The notes: generated from the letters alone by a model not told the origin. Positions 12,166 to 25,200 are shown, counted from the first letter of the stretch. The stretch is DNA of 64,000 bases from Bettongia penicillata ogilbyi (GCA_023548195.1 JAJHZJ010000221.1:434001-498000), one strand, 5' to 3'. Made by a program: numbers and translations.

Positions 12166-13162
12166 AAATCTAAGTACAAAAACATCTTTGAAAGACAAAT
12201 TATTAGTTTATTATGTATTATTTCAATTAATTTTAATTTACTGGCCTTATCACTCACCTCCATCACCACTGAAATTATTCAGTAATTCTATGTTGAATTG
12301 AAGCATAGTCAACAGTTGACTTGATACATTTGACCATCTGGATTGTAAACAGGGTGGATAGATTGAACATTACCCAAAACCTACATTTTGCTTTTCTTAA
12401 TTTGTTTTCTTTTCATGGTTAGATTTATACCTAATTCTTTTCTTTGTATATTGCCTTCCATGTACAAAGCCTCTCTCTGAGCTTCGTGGTTTCCTCCTCT
12501 CTCACAACCTGATAAAATGTCCTAGTACATTCAATGATACATTGACCCAGTTTCTAAACAAGTCTGATTGACTCCTGATGAGGGAATATCTGTCTATACT
12601 GAAAAAATTTCCAAACTGCATGGTTTTTTCTCACAGAAGCCATTGCTAGATAAAAACTCCTATTACTTCTTTGAAATATTAATTAGGTTAATTTTGTATA
12701 CTGGCATTAATGGGAGTAACCTAGAAAATGTATCTCTGGCCTTTTGTGAATGTCTTGCCACTTCAAGAATTCTCCCAGGATGTTTTTGTTTTTTTTAATT
12801 CTCAGCCACTGAAGAAGCTGAGAATGGAGCATTCCCTAAGTTTAGGTACCCTAAGCTATACCAGGGATAAAGCCAATCAATTAGGTCTTCACACTTAGTC
12901 CAGATTCCAATACAGCAAACCCTCAGAGTGGAAGCCCAGCAGGAGACCTAAGGAGGGGTGAACCAGTTCAAGTAAGAAAAATGGAACATGTCAAAACTGA
13001 GCAGTGTTGGAGTCAGCCTGTGAGTAGCATCTGTACTTTTAGTCTGGGTGAAATAGGGAAACTCAGATTCAAAAGAGAAAAGAAATTAAAGTAAGGTAGC
13101 TAAAGTCATGAAAATGGAAGTTTAGAATTACAGCTAAGCAATCTTCTTTTCTATTGACTAAG

Positions 13163-13346
13163 AATCCCTGTAGTTCCCCGGAGAGTTCCCTCTCCTGATG
13201 GAATAATAAACAAGCCCAAAAGTAAAGTATCCCTGAAAAGAGGCAAAACTGATTACTGCATAGAAGCCGTCGAGCTCAAATATGAAGCTGATGAAAAAAC
13301 AGTTATGAACGTGTGGCAGAGTGCGAATTCAGCCATAAATCACATG
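13163..13346 (+). CDS. SPEF2: SPEF2 coding exon (window exon 6)
   Basis: Acceptor 'tctattgactaag', donor 'atggtaag'. After one base the exon reads IPVVPRRVPSPDGIINKPKS, then a Lys/Arg-rich linker, then CIEAVELKYEADEKTV and NVWQSANSAINHM. It ends in phase 0. The proline/basic start is probably disordered; the second half looks helical. The next exon continues with VNAEIHLKNLE. Confidence 0.88.
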
Positions 13347-13734
13347 GTAAGTTCTAGGCTCTTTGTTTTTATTGATGATCCCTTAGAACACGTGCGAAGT
13401 AGGAAAGGTTTTTCAAGGCTCTTTGCCCTCAGAGAACTAGCTTTCCAAAATGAACTGGGGAAAGAAAGGAGGGAGAAGGAAATAGGGGCTGGAGGAAGGG
13501 ATAGGGGCACCTGTCACCCAGACTAAGAAACACTAGATGACGTTTCTCCCTGCTGACGTTCTGTCTTCCTAGAAAAGAACCCCCAGGGATCTCTTTGCGT
13601 GGTTCTGTTAGGTAGGGTGAGAATAGGAGAGGTGTCCATAGCTCCCTTTTCCCTACAAGATAAGGTCCCAACCTCTTAACCTGGCAATCAGTGCCTTCCA
13701 CTTGAGGCCCCAGAGAAATGGCCTCCTCACTGGT

Positions 13735-13815
13735 CTGTATATATACACATATATTGTAGGTGGATGTATGTGTGTATCTATATTTTTTCATATGTGTGTG
13801 TGTGTGTATGTGGAG
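13735..13815. repeat. TA/TG microsatellite
   Basis: 'gtatatatacacatatat' followed by a (TG)n run near 13795-13808. Confidence 0.85.
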
Positions 13816-13864
13816 GGAGGAGAGAAAGAAGAAAGTACTTCATTATTTTATTATTTTATTCTCA

Positions 13865-14010
13865 AAACAACCGTGTCTAATAGGTGCTATTATTTCCATT
13901 TCACAGATGAGGAAACTGAAATGGAGAAAGATTAAATCATTTATCCAGGGTCACACAGCTTATAAGTGCCTGAGACAGGTTTTGAAGCCAGGTCTTCAAG
14001 ATTATGAGGC
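13865..14010 (-). repeat. MIR/THER1-type SINE
   Basis: 'ctaataggtgctattatttcc', in parts 'taggtgctattatttcc' and 'cacagatgaggaaactgaa', then 'tatccagggtcacacagctt'. Reverse orientation. Confidence 0.74.
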
Positions 14011-15097
14011 CTCATTATTTATTGCTATCCCATGCTTGACATACATCCCCCAGGTTCACCTCACCAGATCTTCAGCAATTTGACCATTAACTTCTTCTTC
14101 ATCTTTGGCTCCTACTGCTCCCATACCCAAATCTTCAGCTCTTGCCAAACAAAAACAAATACTTTATTGCTCCCCAAACTCGTGAAGGGTATCACCATCT
14201 CTGTCCTGCCTTTCCCAGTTCTCCTTTCTTGGAATCAATTGACCTCCTCTCAACTCCTCAAAATCCTCCCCTCCTTTCAGAGGAGGGTAGTTTCTTCCAA
14301 AAATCTGCTCCAACCACCCCGGTTCTCTATGACTTCCTTCTCTGGATTTCCTTGTCACATTTTCACTTTGATATTCACTTGACACTTGGCATCTTTTACT
14401 TTGTAGGATTTTTTTGCTTGCCAATTAGGCAGTAAATTCTTTAAGGTCTGGGAATATATCTTAAACCTCATTGTATGCCCAACACTTAAGCCCACTGCCA
14501 GCCCCAATGAGGTGTCATCCAACCACGAAAAAGGATTATAGAAAGCAGAGAGGGAGGGACCTTCCTTTCCTTTATCATTCCTCCTGTGATGCAAAGCTTC
14601 TTGCCTAATTTCATGAATTATTTCTTATAGGTCAATTAAATCATAAGGATATGTCCATTGGATTCTATTAGTCGTATTAAATCTGAGGAGGAAAACTATG
14701 TGAATCTACCACAAGTTGAAAACTATTCGTCTAAATTGATTGTAACAAATTTCTCATGGGTTTTTTGTTATTCCTCTTTTCATCATGATCACCATTAGAA
14801 TCATGCTGGGGATGACAGAAGGGAATGTTCAATGACAAGATCATCATATGCTGTAGGTGGAAAAAACAGTGGGATTTTGGACAGAAGACTTGTCTTTGTG
14901 TATTAGCACTAAGACTTGTGGGAAGTCACTTCACTAACTCATTTGATTTTAAAGGGGAGCCAGTGGAAGTATTGACCACTAGTGGTAGTTAAAAGAGATT
15001 TCTGGCTCCAAAAGAAATTAACTTAATTTTAGTTAATTGCCACAGGGAAAACAGGACTTTTAGAATCAGTGCTATTCAAGTCATGGCAATTCAACAC

Positions 15098-16915
15098 TTG
15101 GGGAGGTGGAGCCAAGATGGCAGAAAGCTGCCTGACTCTCTCCCCAATTTCCCTGGAAACAACTTTAAATCATACCTCAAAACGAATTCTGGAGCTACAG
15201 AACCCACAAAAGGACGGGGTGAAACAATTTTCCAGCCCAGGATAATTAGAAGCACTGCAGGAAAGGTCTGTCTCATTTGGGTAAAAAGGGAGCTCAGCGC
15301 AGATGTCTAAAGACCATACCTCATCTCTGTCTACCCCACCACCACCTTCCCCTTCCCCCAACTCCTGGCCACCTCCCCCTCCCTTCCTCTGCTTCAACCT
15401 TCCCTTTCCCCCCTAATCCTGCCACCCCCCACTCTTGCCCATGCTACCTCTCCTCCCTGCCCAACCTCCCCCTTCTCCCCAGCCCCTGCCCCTGCCACCT
15501 ACTCTTCACCCCAGCCCCTGTCCCTGCCACCTCCCCTTTCCCCCCTGCCCCTGCCACCTTCCCTTCCCCTCAGCCCCCTGCCACCTCCCCCTTCCCCCCT
15601 GCCCCTGCCACCTCCCCTCTCCCTCAACCCCCTGCCACCCCCCTTTACCCCTGCCCCTGCAACCCAGCCCTTGCCCTAGTCACCTACCCTTCACCCCAGT
15701 CCCTGTCCCTGCCACCTCCCCCTTCCCCCCTTCCCTTGCCACTTCCCCTCCCTCTCAGCCCCCTGCCACCCCCCTTTACCCCTGCCCCTGAAACCCAGCC
15801 CTTGCCCTGGTCACCTACCCTTCACCCCAGTCCCTGTCCCTGCCACCTCCCCCTTCCCCCCTTCCCTTGCCACTTCCCCTCCCTCTCAGCCCCCTGCCAC
15901 CCCCCTTTACCCCTGCCCCTGAAACCCAGCCCTTGCCCTGGCCACCTACTCTTCACCCCAGCCCCTGTCCCTGCCACCTCCCCTCTCCCTCAACCCCCCT
16001 GCCACGCCCCTTTACCCCTTCCCCTGAAACCCAGCCCTTGCCCTAGTCACCTACCCTTCACCCCAGTCCCTGTCCCTGCCACCTCCCCCTTCCCCCCTTC
16101 CCTTGCCACTTCCCCTCCCTCTCAGCCCCCTGCCACCCCCCTTTACCCCTGCCCCTGAAACCCAGCCCTTGCCCTGGTCACCTACCCTTCACCCCAGTCC
16201 CTGTCCCTGCCACCTCCCCCTTCCCCCCTTCCCTTGCCACTTCCCCTCCCTCTCAGCCCCCTGCCACCCCCCCTTTACCCCTGCCCCTGAAACCCAGCCC
16301 TTGCCCTGGCCACCTACTCTTCACCCCAGCCCCTGTCCCTGCCACCTCCCCTCTCCCTCAACCCCCCTGCCACGCCCCTTTACCCCTTCCCCTGAAACCC
16401 AGCCCTTGCCCTAGTCACCTACCCTTCACCCCAACACCTGCCCTTGCCACCTCCCCCTTCCCCCCTTCCCTTGCCACTTCCCCTCCCTCTCAGCCCCCTG
16501 CCACCCCCCTTTACCCCTGCCCCTGAAACCCAGCCCTTGCCCTGGCCACCTACTCTTCACCCCAGCCCCTGTCCCTGCCACCTCCCCCTTCCCCCCTTCC
16601 CTTGCCACTTCCCCTCCCTCTCAACCCCCTGCCATCCCCCTTTACACCCTGGCCCTGACACCTCCCTATGACCCCTTTCTACCTTCTTCTTATTCCTCCC
16701 TGTCACCTTACCACTTCCCACCCCACCCCCACCTCAGGAGGCTTGGGACAGTGCCTCATGTGTCCAAGCTGCTGAGCTCAGCTTTAAAAGTCACTAAGTA
16801 GACTGAAAAATGAGAAGAAAAAAAGCCCTAACTGTAGAAAGCGACTGCGGTGGCAGAGCAGATCGAAACAAACCCAGAGGAGAACAGCAATCACAGCTCA
16901 GCACGTGATGTTTTC
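15098..16915 (+). mobile_element. L1-type 5' UTR fragment with internal minisatellite
   Basis: The left part (15100-15320) begins 'ggggaggtggagccaagatgg' and matches the start of the half-L1 at 54803 in layout (ctacagaa, ttccagcccagg, then a 'gtctgtctcatttggg' stretch). The right part (16740-16915) reads like the end of a marsupial L1 5' UTR just before ORF1 (gactgaaaaatgagaagaa, 'gtagaaagcgactgcggtgg'). Between them is the C-rich array. ORF1 and everything 3' is missing, the reverse of the usual 5' truncation. Confidence 0.62.
15325..16735. repeat. C-rich minisatellite with higher-order structure
   Basis: Almost pure pyrimidine, mostly CCCCT/CCACC/CCTGCC. The landmark 'cacctacYcttcacccca' recurs at 15681, 15812, 15943, 16048, 16179, 16311, 16416 and 16547, so spacings are 131, 131, 105, 131, 132, 105, 131. 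This is a three-block higher-order unit of about 367 bp repeated at least twice. The 105-bp block lacks the 'cccttcccccctt' part. The - strand is dense in G-runs and could form G-quadruplexes. Long Pro-rich reading frames across it are a by-product. Confidence 0.9.
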
Positions 16916-18842
16916 CTTCCAGCAGTTTCAGCCAGTAGTTGTTGTGTGTTGTTTTAATTTTAGCAAAAGTCTTCTAATTAGCCAGTACAAAATGATTTCA
17001 AGGAAACAAATTAGATTTAACTGTTACCCATCAAACGACCTTTTTACAAAGTCCTTACCCATCTTACTAGCTAGGTAGTGAAAGATACTGCCTTTTCATT
17101 TTCATTTCAAAAGGGACCCAGAGACCTTGAGGCAAACAGCCCAGGAAAATGATGTTCACATAATCATTACCATCATCATCATCACAGGGATGTTGACAAA
17201 GCAGAAATATCAGATTTGAGACAAAATGACTAGCTTGCCATGCTTTTCTATAGCAAGTTGGAAAATGGATTGCCTGCATTTTGTAGGAAACATACTAGCC
17301 ACCTTCAGCTTACCAAGAATTGTAAAGTACAATTTTGAAGTTAAAACACATTTATAACAAAAATGTTACTGAAGTCAGGTTCTGAACCTTGAGTCTGTGA
17401 ACTTGCTTAATAACTATATATACATAATATGTAAATACAAATATGTATTTGCATATATACATATACATTGCTATATTTCAATATAATTGGTTTTCTTTGT
17501 AAATCTATGTATTTTATTTTATGCATTTAAAACCATTATTCTGAGAGAGGATCCATAGGCTTCATTAGGTTGCCCAAAGGGGCCAGTAAGAAAGAGACTT
17601 GAAAATTCACTCAATTCCTTGCTCTGCTGAGGACATCAAATGAATACTGCACAACAGAAAAAACCAATTAATCAGCACATATTTACTGAGCATCTGTCCC
17701 ACGCATTTGATGTCAGAGCTTCTCATCACAGAGAGCTTACAATTTTTGAGAGAGACAGGACTGATTAAGGAATAATTAAGTGCCGAACTGTGTGGCAGAA
17801 GTCCAGAGAAGGAAGAGTTTAACCCAAGATGATCTTTCTCTCTCTTTTTTTCTAGAATTGAATTTGAAATCAGTTTCCACATGGAAGTAATATAAAAGAT
17901 GGCTTGGTCCTGTTATCAATATGGTTTCACTATAGTGGTCCAGAACAGCATTTTTCAAATTATATGCTTTGCAAACAGTTCTTAAAAAGAACAACTATAA
18001 CCCATTAGTAGCTATTTAAAATGCTATAAATCACAAATGATCATGACAAATGTAAATTAAAACCACTTTGAGGTTCCACCTCCCAGCAAACTGGAAAAGA
18101 TGACAAAAGATGGGTACAGTCGATTTTGGCTAGACTGTAGGAAGGTGGTCATAGTAATACATCAGTGGAGCTGTAAACTGGGCCAACTGTTCAGGAAAGT
18201 AATTTAAAATTATGCTTTAAAATGTCACTTCTAATCATAGGCTAAGAAAGGCAGAGATAAAAAGAAAGGTCCACTAGGTAGAGCAGCAGTATCTGAGAAC
18301 TGGAGGGATGGGAGAGAGGGAGTAAACCTCCCTTGATTAAGAAATAGTTGACCAAATTGTGGCATACCAGTGTGATGGAATAGCACTGCACTGTAAGAAA
18401 AGATGGATATGAAAAATGTAGGAAAATGGAGGTGATGCAAAAAGAAGAAAAAGATATAGGAGAGGGAGAGAGAGAGAAAATGTATGCATTTGTAGGCAAG
18501 TTTTACTTGAAAATAATCAGTAAATTGAGCTATTGTTTAGCCTTCTTCCTGAAAGTCTTGTACACTTTCTGTTGCCTCCACATAAAGACAATCTACTTTG
18601 GATAATTCCATTGCAGGAAGTCAGTTGCACGTATATATTAGCCAGGTTGACATACGTCTCCTGCTTAAAAGCTCTGGCCATAGGCGCCCTGCCCCAACAG
18701 CACGTCCTCTTTGGTACAGAGGCTGATAGCTGCTCTCTTCCTTCCTCATCCATCAGTTTAACAGAAAATCACAGACTCTAAACCCAAAGAGAAATTATAT
18801 TTTACAAAAATTAAGGTTACAATAAAATAATGTCATTTCTAG
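16916..18842. other. Intron, no gene seen
   Basis: Contains a short (ATC)n at 17160-17185 and the repeat at 17376. 18020-18480 resembles an old L1 fragment ('acaaatgtaaattaaaacca', 'ttgaggttccacctc'). No open frame with domain features. Confidence 0.4.
17376..17590. mobile_element. Old DNA-transposon-like repeat with TA/TG-rich middle, copy 1
   Basis: Starts 'caggttctgaaccttgagt' and contains 'ttggttttctttgtaaatc', 'tttatgcatttaaaaccat' and 'ggatccataggcttcatt'. The copy at 49488 has the same parts in the same order. The left end resembles a hAT terminus (CAGGGGTTCTTAACCT in the better copy). The family name is not certain. Confidence 0.65.
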
Positions 18843-18975
18843 GTAAATGCTGAAATACATTTGAAAAACTTGGAAGACGAGAAAGAAAATATGCCAGATG
18901 AAGACAAAGAAAAATCTCCTCAGCAAGGTGGTAAAGGTGGCAGACGTGCAAAGAAGCCAGAGAAGAAGAAGAAAG
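18843..18975 (+). CDS. SPEF2: SPEF2 lysine-rich coding exon (window exon 7)
   Basis: Acceptor 'gtcatttctag', donor 'aaag|gtattt'. Reads VNAEIHLKNLEDEKENMPDE and ends in a Gly/Lys/Arg-rich tail (GGKGGRRAKKPEKKKK). It leaves in phase 1. The tail is a polybasic low-complexity segment, probably disordered. The intron downstream (10.9 kb) is filled with LINE remnants. Confidence 0.87.
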
Positions 18976-19374
18976 GTATTTGGTATTATAGGAAAAAAAA
19001 ATGTATCTTCTTTAATCTTTTCCTGGTGTTGTTCATATAGGTAGAACAAGGAATCAGAATTAGAGCCATGTGCTGTAAAACCCCCAAGGGAAGTCTCTCA
19101 TATTACATTGGATGATCAGGATTTATGGGAGGCTATGGGTGTGTTAAAAGGCCTGTACACATGATAATCTGTACCATGCGTGGAAGTACCCATAGCTTAA
19201 ATGATGTATAGAATAGGTTACTTTTCTTTAGCGTTTTGAAATTTATACTTTCCTTGCAACAATTCCGGAAAGTTCAACAAGCATACAGATGAGGAAAGTG
19301 AAGCAGAAATGAATTAAGCATAGTCCCATAGCTTTTAAGGATAGTTGAGCCCAATGTTAATCAATCAGTAATCT

Positions 19375-20880
19375 CTCTTCAGTCACAAAATAACAGACTC
19401 TCAGAGCTTAAAGGATCTCTGAGGCTATGTAGCCCAACCTATCCCTAGAAACATGCCTGACAAGTCGTCATCTAGCCTTTTTTAAAGTCCTCACCCAATC
19501 CACTTTTGATACTTCCAATTGTCTATATGTCTTTATATCAAGTTCAAATCTGTCTTGCAGCTTTTGCTTATTACTCCTACATTTTCCAATGAAGCCAAGA
19601 AGTAAGAGTCCAACCAACCCCTGTTCCATATGATTAACCTGAAGATAGCTATTGTGTTAACTCCTACATCTTGTTAGCTAGGCTAACATTACTATAATGT
19701 GATGAACAGAGTTAAAAACAATGCTTCAGGCTGACATGTTCAGGGCAGAGTATATAACTTGACTATATGTCCTGAATATGACACCTCACTTAATGCATCT
19801 TAAAACTGCATTAGATTTTTTTGGCTGCCATGTCACATTGTTGACTTGTTGAGCTTCAAGTTTATTAAAATCCCCAGATCTTGTCAAAATTAAGTGCCAT
19901 CTAGCTGTGCCTTCTCTATTCTTTTGGGGTTTTTTTCACCATTCTTTCATTTCTTTCCAGGCTCTGTTCCTTAGTCTCGAGACCTTTTCTTCTTCCTTCC
20001 CCAATAACCTTCTTACCCCAGAAGCTCATTCTGCCCATGAAACCCCTTCTAATTCTTCTCAGAGTCTCCTTTTAAGGAAATTGTCCAGGCCAGTCATAGC
20101 TGTTCCTTCATTCTTCTTTAAACTCTATTCCAAAATCTCCAGACTTCATCTTTCACTATGCCCCCACCAAGGGAACTATCTCTCTCTCTCCCTACCCTGC
20201 CTCACCCCAACTTCTGCTTTCAGAGTTTTTTTCCATGTCACATTCCTTTATGTGAATTTGATTTCATTGAGGGCAAGAACTGTTTTTATTTTTCTTGTAT
20301 TTATATTCCCAGTGCTTAGCACAGTACCTGTAACATAGTAAGTATTTGACTAAGTGTATAGCATTACAATGATCCCTATCAAGTTTTATTTTAATTAGAT
20401 TTTATTCCATCAAATGGTTACAAAAATTTTAGACCCTAAATTCTGTCATCCATCATCTTAGCTATCCCTCCTAGCATTTTGTCATCTGAAAATATTATGA
20501 GCTTACCACCTATGCCTAAAAGACTTTGATGAGAATGGGTTGAGCAGAGATCTCTGGGGCCTCCATCCAGAGTTCACAGGGAATTGTTAACTTCCATTCT
20601 TCAATTCCAGCAATTCCAACCATTCTGACTTCATTAAGCAATACTACTTTCTGTCTCACCTTTCCATCTTATTCATAAGTTATAGCAAATGTATGAGAGA
20701 CATTGACAAATGTTTTGCTAAAAATCCAGGCAAAATGCACAGCTGTCAAACCCTGTCAAAAAAGGAAATGATTAGAATCTGGCATCACATTTTTTTTATA
20801 TAAAGTCTTGCTATCTCATTGTGATCACCTCTCCCTTGGCTAGATTTTTACTAACTTTTCTCATTTTGCAAGGAATTAAA
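19375..20880 (-). mobile_element. Old L3/CR1-like LINE remnant, copy 1
   Basis: Phrases such as 'ggctgccatgtcacattgttgactt', cut here to its parts 'tgccatgtcacattg' and 'ttgacttgttgagcttcaag', with 'ctgtcaaaaaaggaaatg' and 'tcttgctatctcattgtgatc', recur in the same order in copy 2 (20975-22200). It is interrupted at about 19905-20370 by an L2-type 3' end (ggcaagaactgtttttatt...cagtgcttagcacagtacc). The clade is a judgement. Confidence 0.5.
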
Positions 20881-20974
20881 GTTAAGTTCTTTGATTTATA
20901 TTTTACTTTGCACATAGTAAGCACTTGACAAATGCTTCATTCATTCATTCCTTCAATCACCAATATATAATCAG

Positions 20975-22200
20975 AAGCACAGACCTCAAAGGCTGGAAAG
21001 GATCTCAGCAGCCATCTAGTCAAACTCATACATGAAAGGAATCCCACTGTCACATGCCTAACTAACAAGTGTTATCTAGAGTCTGCTTGCAGCCCTCCAC
21101 CAAGATGAGAGAACTGAGCACCCCTTGACAAATTCACTTTTGGATAGTTCTACTTACGACATCAAGCTTCAGTGTTCCTCATTGAAACTTCTGCTCTATT
21201 CCTGATTCTGCCCTCTGGAGTCAAATGCAACAAGTATGATTTCTCCTTCACATGACAGTCCTTAAAATATTTGTAGATAGCAGTTGTGCCCCTGAGTCTT
21301 CCCTTTATCAGTTCTTTTGACCAATTCTCATATAAAAGAGATTCAAGTCTCTTCACCATCTTGGTTGTCTTCTTCTGAAAATTTTCCAGCTCAACATCAC
21401 TTCAAAACCATGACGTTCAGTACTGAACATCACTCTCCAGATGAAATCTAATGTGGGCATAGTGTGACTCTATCACCTTCTTTTTCCTGGAAACTGTGCC
21501 CGTTTTAATGCAACCTAAGATGACATTAGCTTTTGAGTTGTGGCATCACAGTGTTGACTCCCGTTGAGTTTACAGCACACCAAAACTCCTGGATCTATTT
21601 CAGAGCAACTTCTGTCAATACATGCCTTCCCTAGCTCCAATCCTATACTTTGTGGAGTTGATTTTGTGATAACCAAGTGCAAGACCTATATTTATCCCCA
21701 CTGCATTTAATCTTATTAAATTCAACCTAATGCTATAACCTACCTAGACTGGATAGGATAATCTATCTAGGCGAGCAAAATCCGTAGCATTCTACTCATC
21801 TGCTAATTTAGTAATCCTGCCAAAAAAGGAAATGGCAGGATCTAGTCTTGATGAAGCCATGTTTAATATCACCATTTCTCTTTCTAGATGCTTACCAACC
21901 ACCTCTTTAATGATTCATCCAGTAATTTTCCCAAGAATTAAAGTCAAGATCACTGCTTTATAGATTTTGTTCTCTTAACTTTTTTTACACAAGGACATTT
22001 GCCTTTCTCTATTCTTGTGGCACCTCTCCTTTTTCCATATCACCGATGGCAGCTCAGTAATTATATCTGCCCATTCTTTCAGGATGTAGGTATGTAGTTC
22101 ATCTGGGTCAGGTGACCTTAATTTAGCCTGAGCAAACAGTTACCATCTTACCATCTCCTTGCTTCCTTTTGAACGTTAACTTCCTATTGGTTTTGCTGTC
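20975..22200 (-). mobile_element. Old L3/CR1-like LINE remnant, copy 2
   Basis: Contains 'gattctgccctctggagtc', 'cacatgacagtccttaaa', 'tggcatcacagtgttgact', 'ctgccaaaaaaggaaatgg', 'tcttgatgaagccatg' and 'gtagttcatctgggtcagg'. These are well-known phrases of an ancient amniote LINE 3' part. Diverged, with no usable frame. Confidence 0.52.
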
Positions 22201-25200
22201 ACTTCAAATGTAAAAATCATTCTCTTTTGCAGAGAAAAGAAAATCATATGTATATATGTGTGTATATATACATACATTCATTTACATATATGTGTATACA
22301 CACACACACACACACACATAAAAGGGCTAAAATAGCTTCTTTATGCTAGAGTCATTTCAGTGTGTCTGACTGTGTCTGATCAGACCTATATGAGCCCAGA
22401 ATGCTCTAACCTAGGTCAGGCACAAATATTCCTTGTGAATATTTGGGTTGGATTCTCTGAATCTGCCCACCCTGCATTTCCTTTGTGCTGTTTCAATTCT
22501 ATTTTGCTCCTAGAGCACAGCACCTTCTCTGATGTGGACACGCCATGCTGAGCAGTCTTATGCCAGTGTCTCCCATGTCACACAATAAGTTCCAGAGTTC
22601 TTAAGTGAGACTTGAGCTTCTTGTCCTTGTATTGCTTCTTCTGCCCACCATGTGAAAATATGTGTGTGAATTAAACAGAAAAGGTCATATTCCTTCTTTG
22701 AGCCTCCTTTTATTCCACAATATAGCTTTTAGAAAAAAATCTTTAGTGTTGGCTTCCGCTTCTCTTACCAGCCTTAGCCCATTCTGAGTTTTAGCATTTC
22801 TCACACTATTTTTACAGAAATGTTCTATACTCTTATTTATATTCAGTTCTCTGTTCCTCAGCCTTCCTTACATCTTTCATACATTTCTTTATAAAAATCT
22901 AAGTTGGTTGATGTGGTTTCTGTACATCCACATTGGTCTTTTCAGACAAATCCCATTTTCTTTCCTCATTGGAATTACTTCCTTTTCTGTCTTCAGAATT
23001 TCATTCTTGAACTTCTCTTCTCCCCATTGCATTGATTTCTAACAAGGGATTTTACTCCATGAAATTCTTTCTGTTTTTCCTTTGAACTCTTTGAAATCTG
23101 CTTTGTCAAAATCTGCAGTGCATGTCAAACCTGCCCTGATTTTCTCTTCTTCCTATCACAAACTCTAGGATATCATCATTATTTACTCCCAAGATTTGCA
23201 TCATGTACACTCCATTTGCCAATTCCTCCTTGTCAGTGTGAATCAGACCTCTAATGTAACTTTTTTTTTTCTAGATTCCACCTCTTTTGAAGGATGGAAT
23301 CCTCACCAAAGCATGTCAATTAGCTGATCTACTTTTGACAGAGAGCTCCAGCACATGTCTGGTTAATTGAAGTTCCCCATCATTACCATATCATGCCTCT
23401 ACAAATGCTAGGTTTGTGATCTGTCTTCCAATCTCCTCTATTCCTCTTTCTGTCCAAGTGGTCTGCAATATACTCCAATAACAAAATCACTTCTGTTTCC
23501 CCCTCCTTTGACCTTTACTCAAATGCTATCCATCATGCTTTCCCCTCTGGTTCCTGAGTTTCCTCATGTGAGTATAGAAGTTTACCCCATTTCTCCCCTT
23601 TTATCTATTCTACTTCTTTTGAGTAAGGTATATCCTTACAGAACCACAGCTGTCATGGGAGTCATACTACCATGTCTCAGCGATACCTGTGAGATCACAT
23701 TTCTCCCTTCTATTGGGACCCAAACTTTGGGCACTTATAAACTCTTGGATTTTACCCCTGGCTCCTTATGTCCTGTACATGTGCAGGTGTCCTAGTTGCT
23801 ATTCTTCCTTCTTTGTGTCTGCTCCCTAACGGACCTAATTTCAGGATACACATCGGCAATCTTCTCCTCCCATTCCTTCCTAAAACACTTTTGATTAGGT
23901 TTGCAAAAACTCTGGCAAGTAGTTCTTAACAGCTTTTGTTAGGCACACTTGATGCTTTTGTTTGTTCGTTTACTTTTAAGAGCTATTTTTCCTTTATTCA
24001 AGTAAATTACTTTAAATGAAATATAAACTGCTGGGCCAGCCTAGCAATGGCACAGTCTGCTAGCATGGCAGCTCTCTGGCATACTGGATTTGATGTCTAT
24101 CTAGGATGAGCATCTCCCCGGTGATTCTTCAGGATGTGGAATCCATCCCCAGCGTCAGCAGCGGGCCAAAGAGACCGGCAATCCTAGAGGCTTACAGGAC
24201 AGCTTTCAGATATTCCTCCTATGCTGACTACCTCTTAAAAAGTCACTCTGCTGTTGTCCTGATAATCACAGAACTCCACTCACTACACAGCTTCTGTTAC
24301 AAAATTAACAAGGATATAAAGTAGTAAACATTTTTCAGCCAAAATCAGCTCACTAAATAAAATGAGGTATGACAAGGGAAAACAGAAAGAGCACCTCTTG
24401 GAATTTAATTTCCAATGGATTAAAAGTCAGTATCAGAAAACATTCCCTTTGCTATCTTTACTTTTAAGCCATGATCCAGAACTCCAAATGTCATTCTCAG
24501 GCAGCACATCCTTGTCATCTGTTCATTATCTCTTGCTTTAAATTTTCAAGTGAGGAAAACAGAGTCTGTGCCTCTACGAACTTCAGTTTCTTACCTAAGA
24601 CTTCCAAATGGTTGACAGTATTTTTAGACTCCTTCTAGAGGCATCATGTATGGCCACGTGACTCACCAGAAGAAGATAGTTGTCATCTGCTTTGATAAAT
24701 CTCGGGAATTTCTTAAATTCAATCCTCAAGAAGACAAAAGGCATCTCTATTGTAATCATGTTGGCAGACAGATGCTTTGGTGCCCTTGTAAAAGAAGTCA
24801 ACAATTTTTCCTTCTTCCTCTGCTCATTGCTGGGTGATCTTTCAATTGAAAGCTTCTATATCTGTATTGTTATTCGTAGGACAAGTGGCTTCTTCCTCTT
24901 TTGAGTGTCCAGCTCTATCATCTTTTTAGACAGTCTCCAATCTGTTTCTAAGTTCTAATTGTACAGGTGCCCTTTCCTTTCATTTTCCCTTCTATACAAC
25001 ACTTCCATTTGCCATCATTATGACAAAGGTCAGGTTTTGCCTCCTCTGCCTCTTTGGTGCACTTGTGAAGTCTTGCTTCTGTTTCCTTCGTGAATTATTC
25101 ATCTTGTCTAAAATTCAGAGTGCAGAGAGGCATTTTTCCAGTTCCCTCAGCTTACACTGGATGCAAGTCACTGTGGCTGTTTATAATTCAGCCCTATGCG

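Larger units (their letters stand above)
12170..15095. other. Intron around window exon 6, little recognised
   Basis: Outside the exon 13163-13346, the SINE at 13865 and the microsatellite at 13735, only diverged sequence is seen; 14030-14600 ('tccttgtcacattttcactt', 'ccccactgcc'-like words) may be L2. No second gene. Confidence 0.4.

Noticed and set aside
15277..16158. 293-codon Pro-rich open frame (and overlapping frames to 16671)
   Set aside because: It lies in a C-rich minisatellite whose 131-bp unit is not a multiple of three, so the frame changes between units. It is open only because pyrimidine-rich DNA lacks stop codons on this strand.
15325..16735. CRISPR-like array
   Set aside because: Repeats are contiguous tandem units without unique spacers, in a mammalian genome.
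19907..20338. 143-codon frame, Ser/Phe/Leu-rich
   Set aside because: It overlaps an L2-type 3' end and T-rich sequence; no domain, no splice context.
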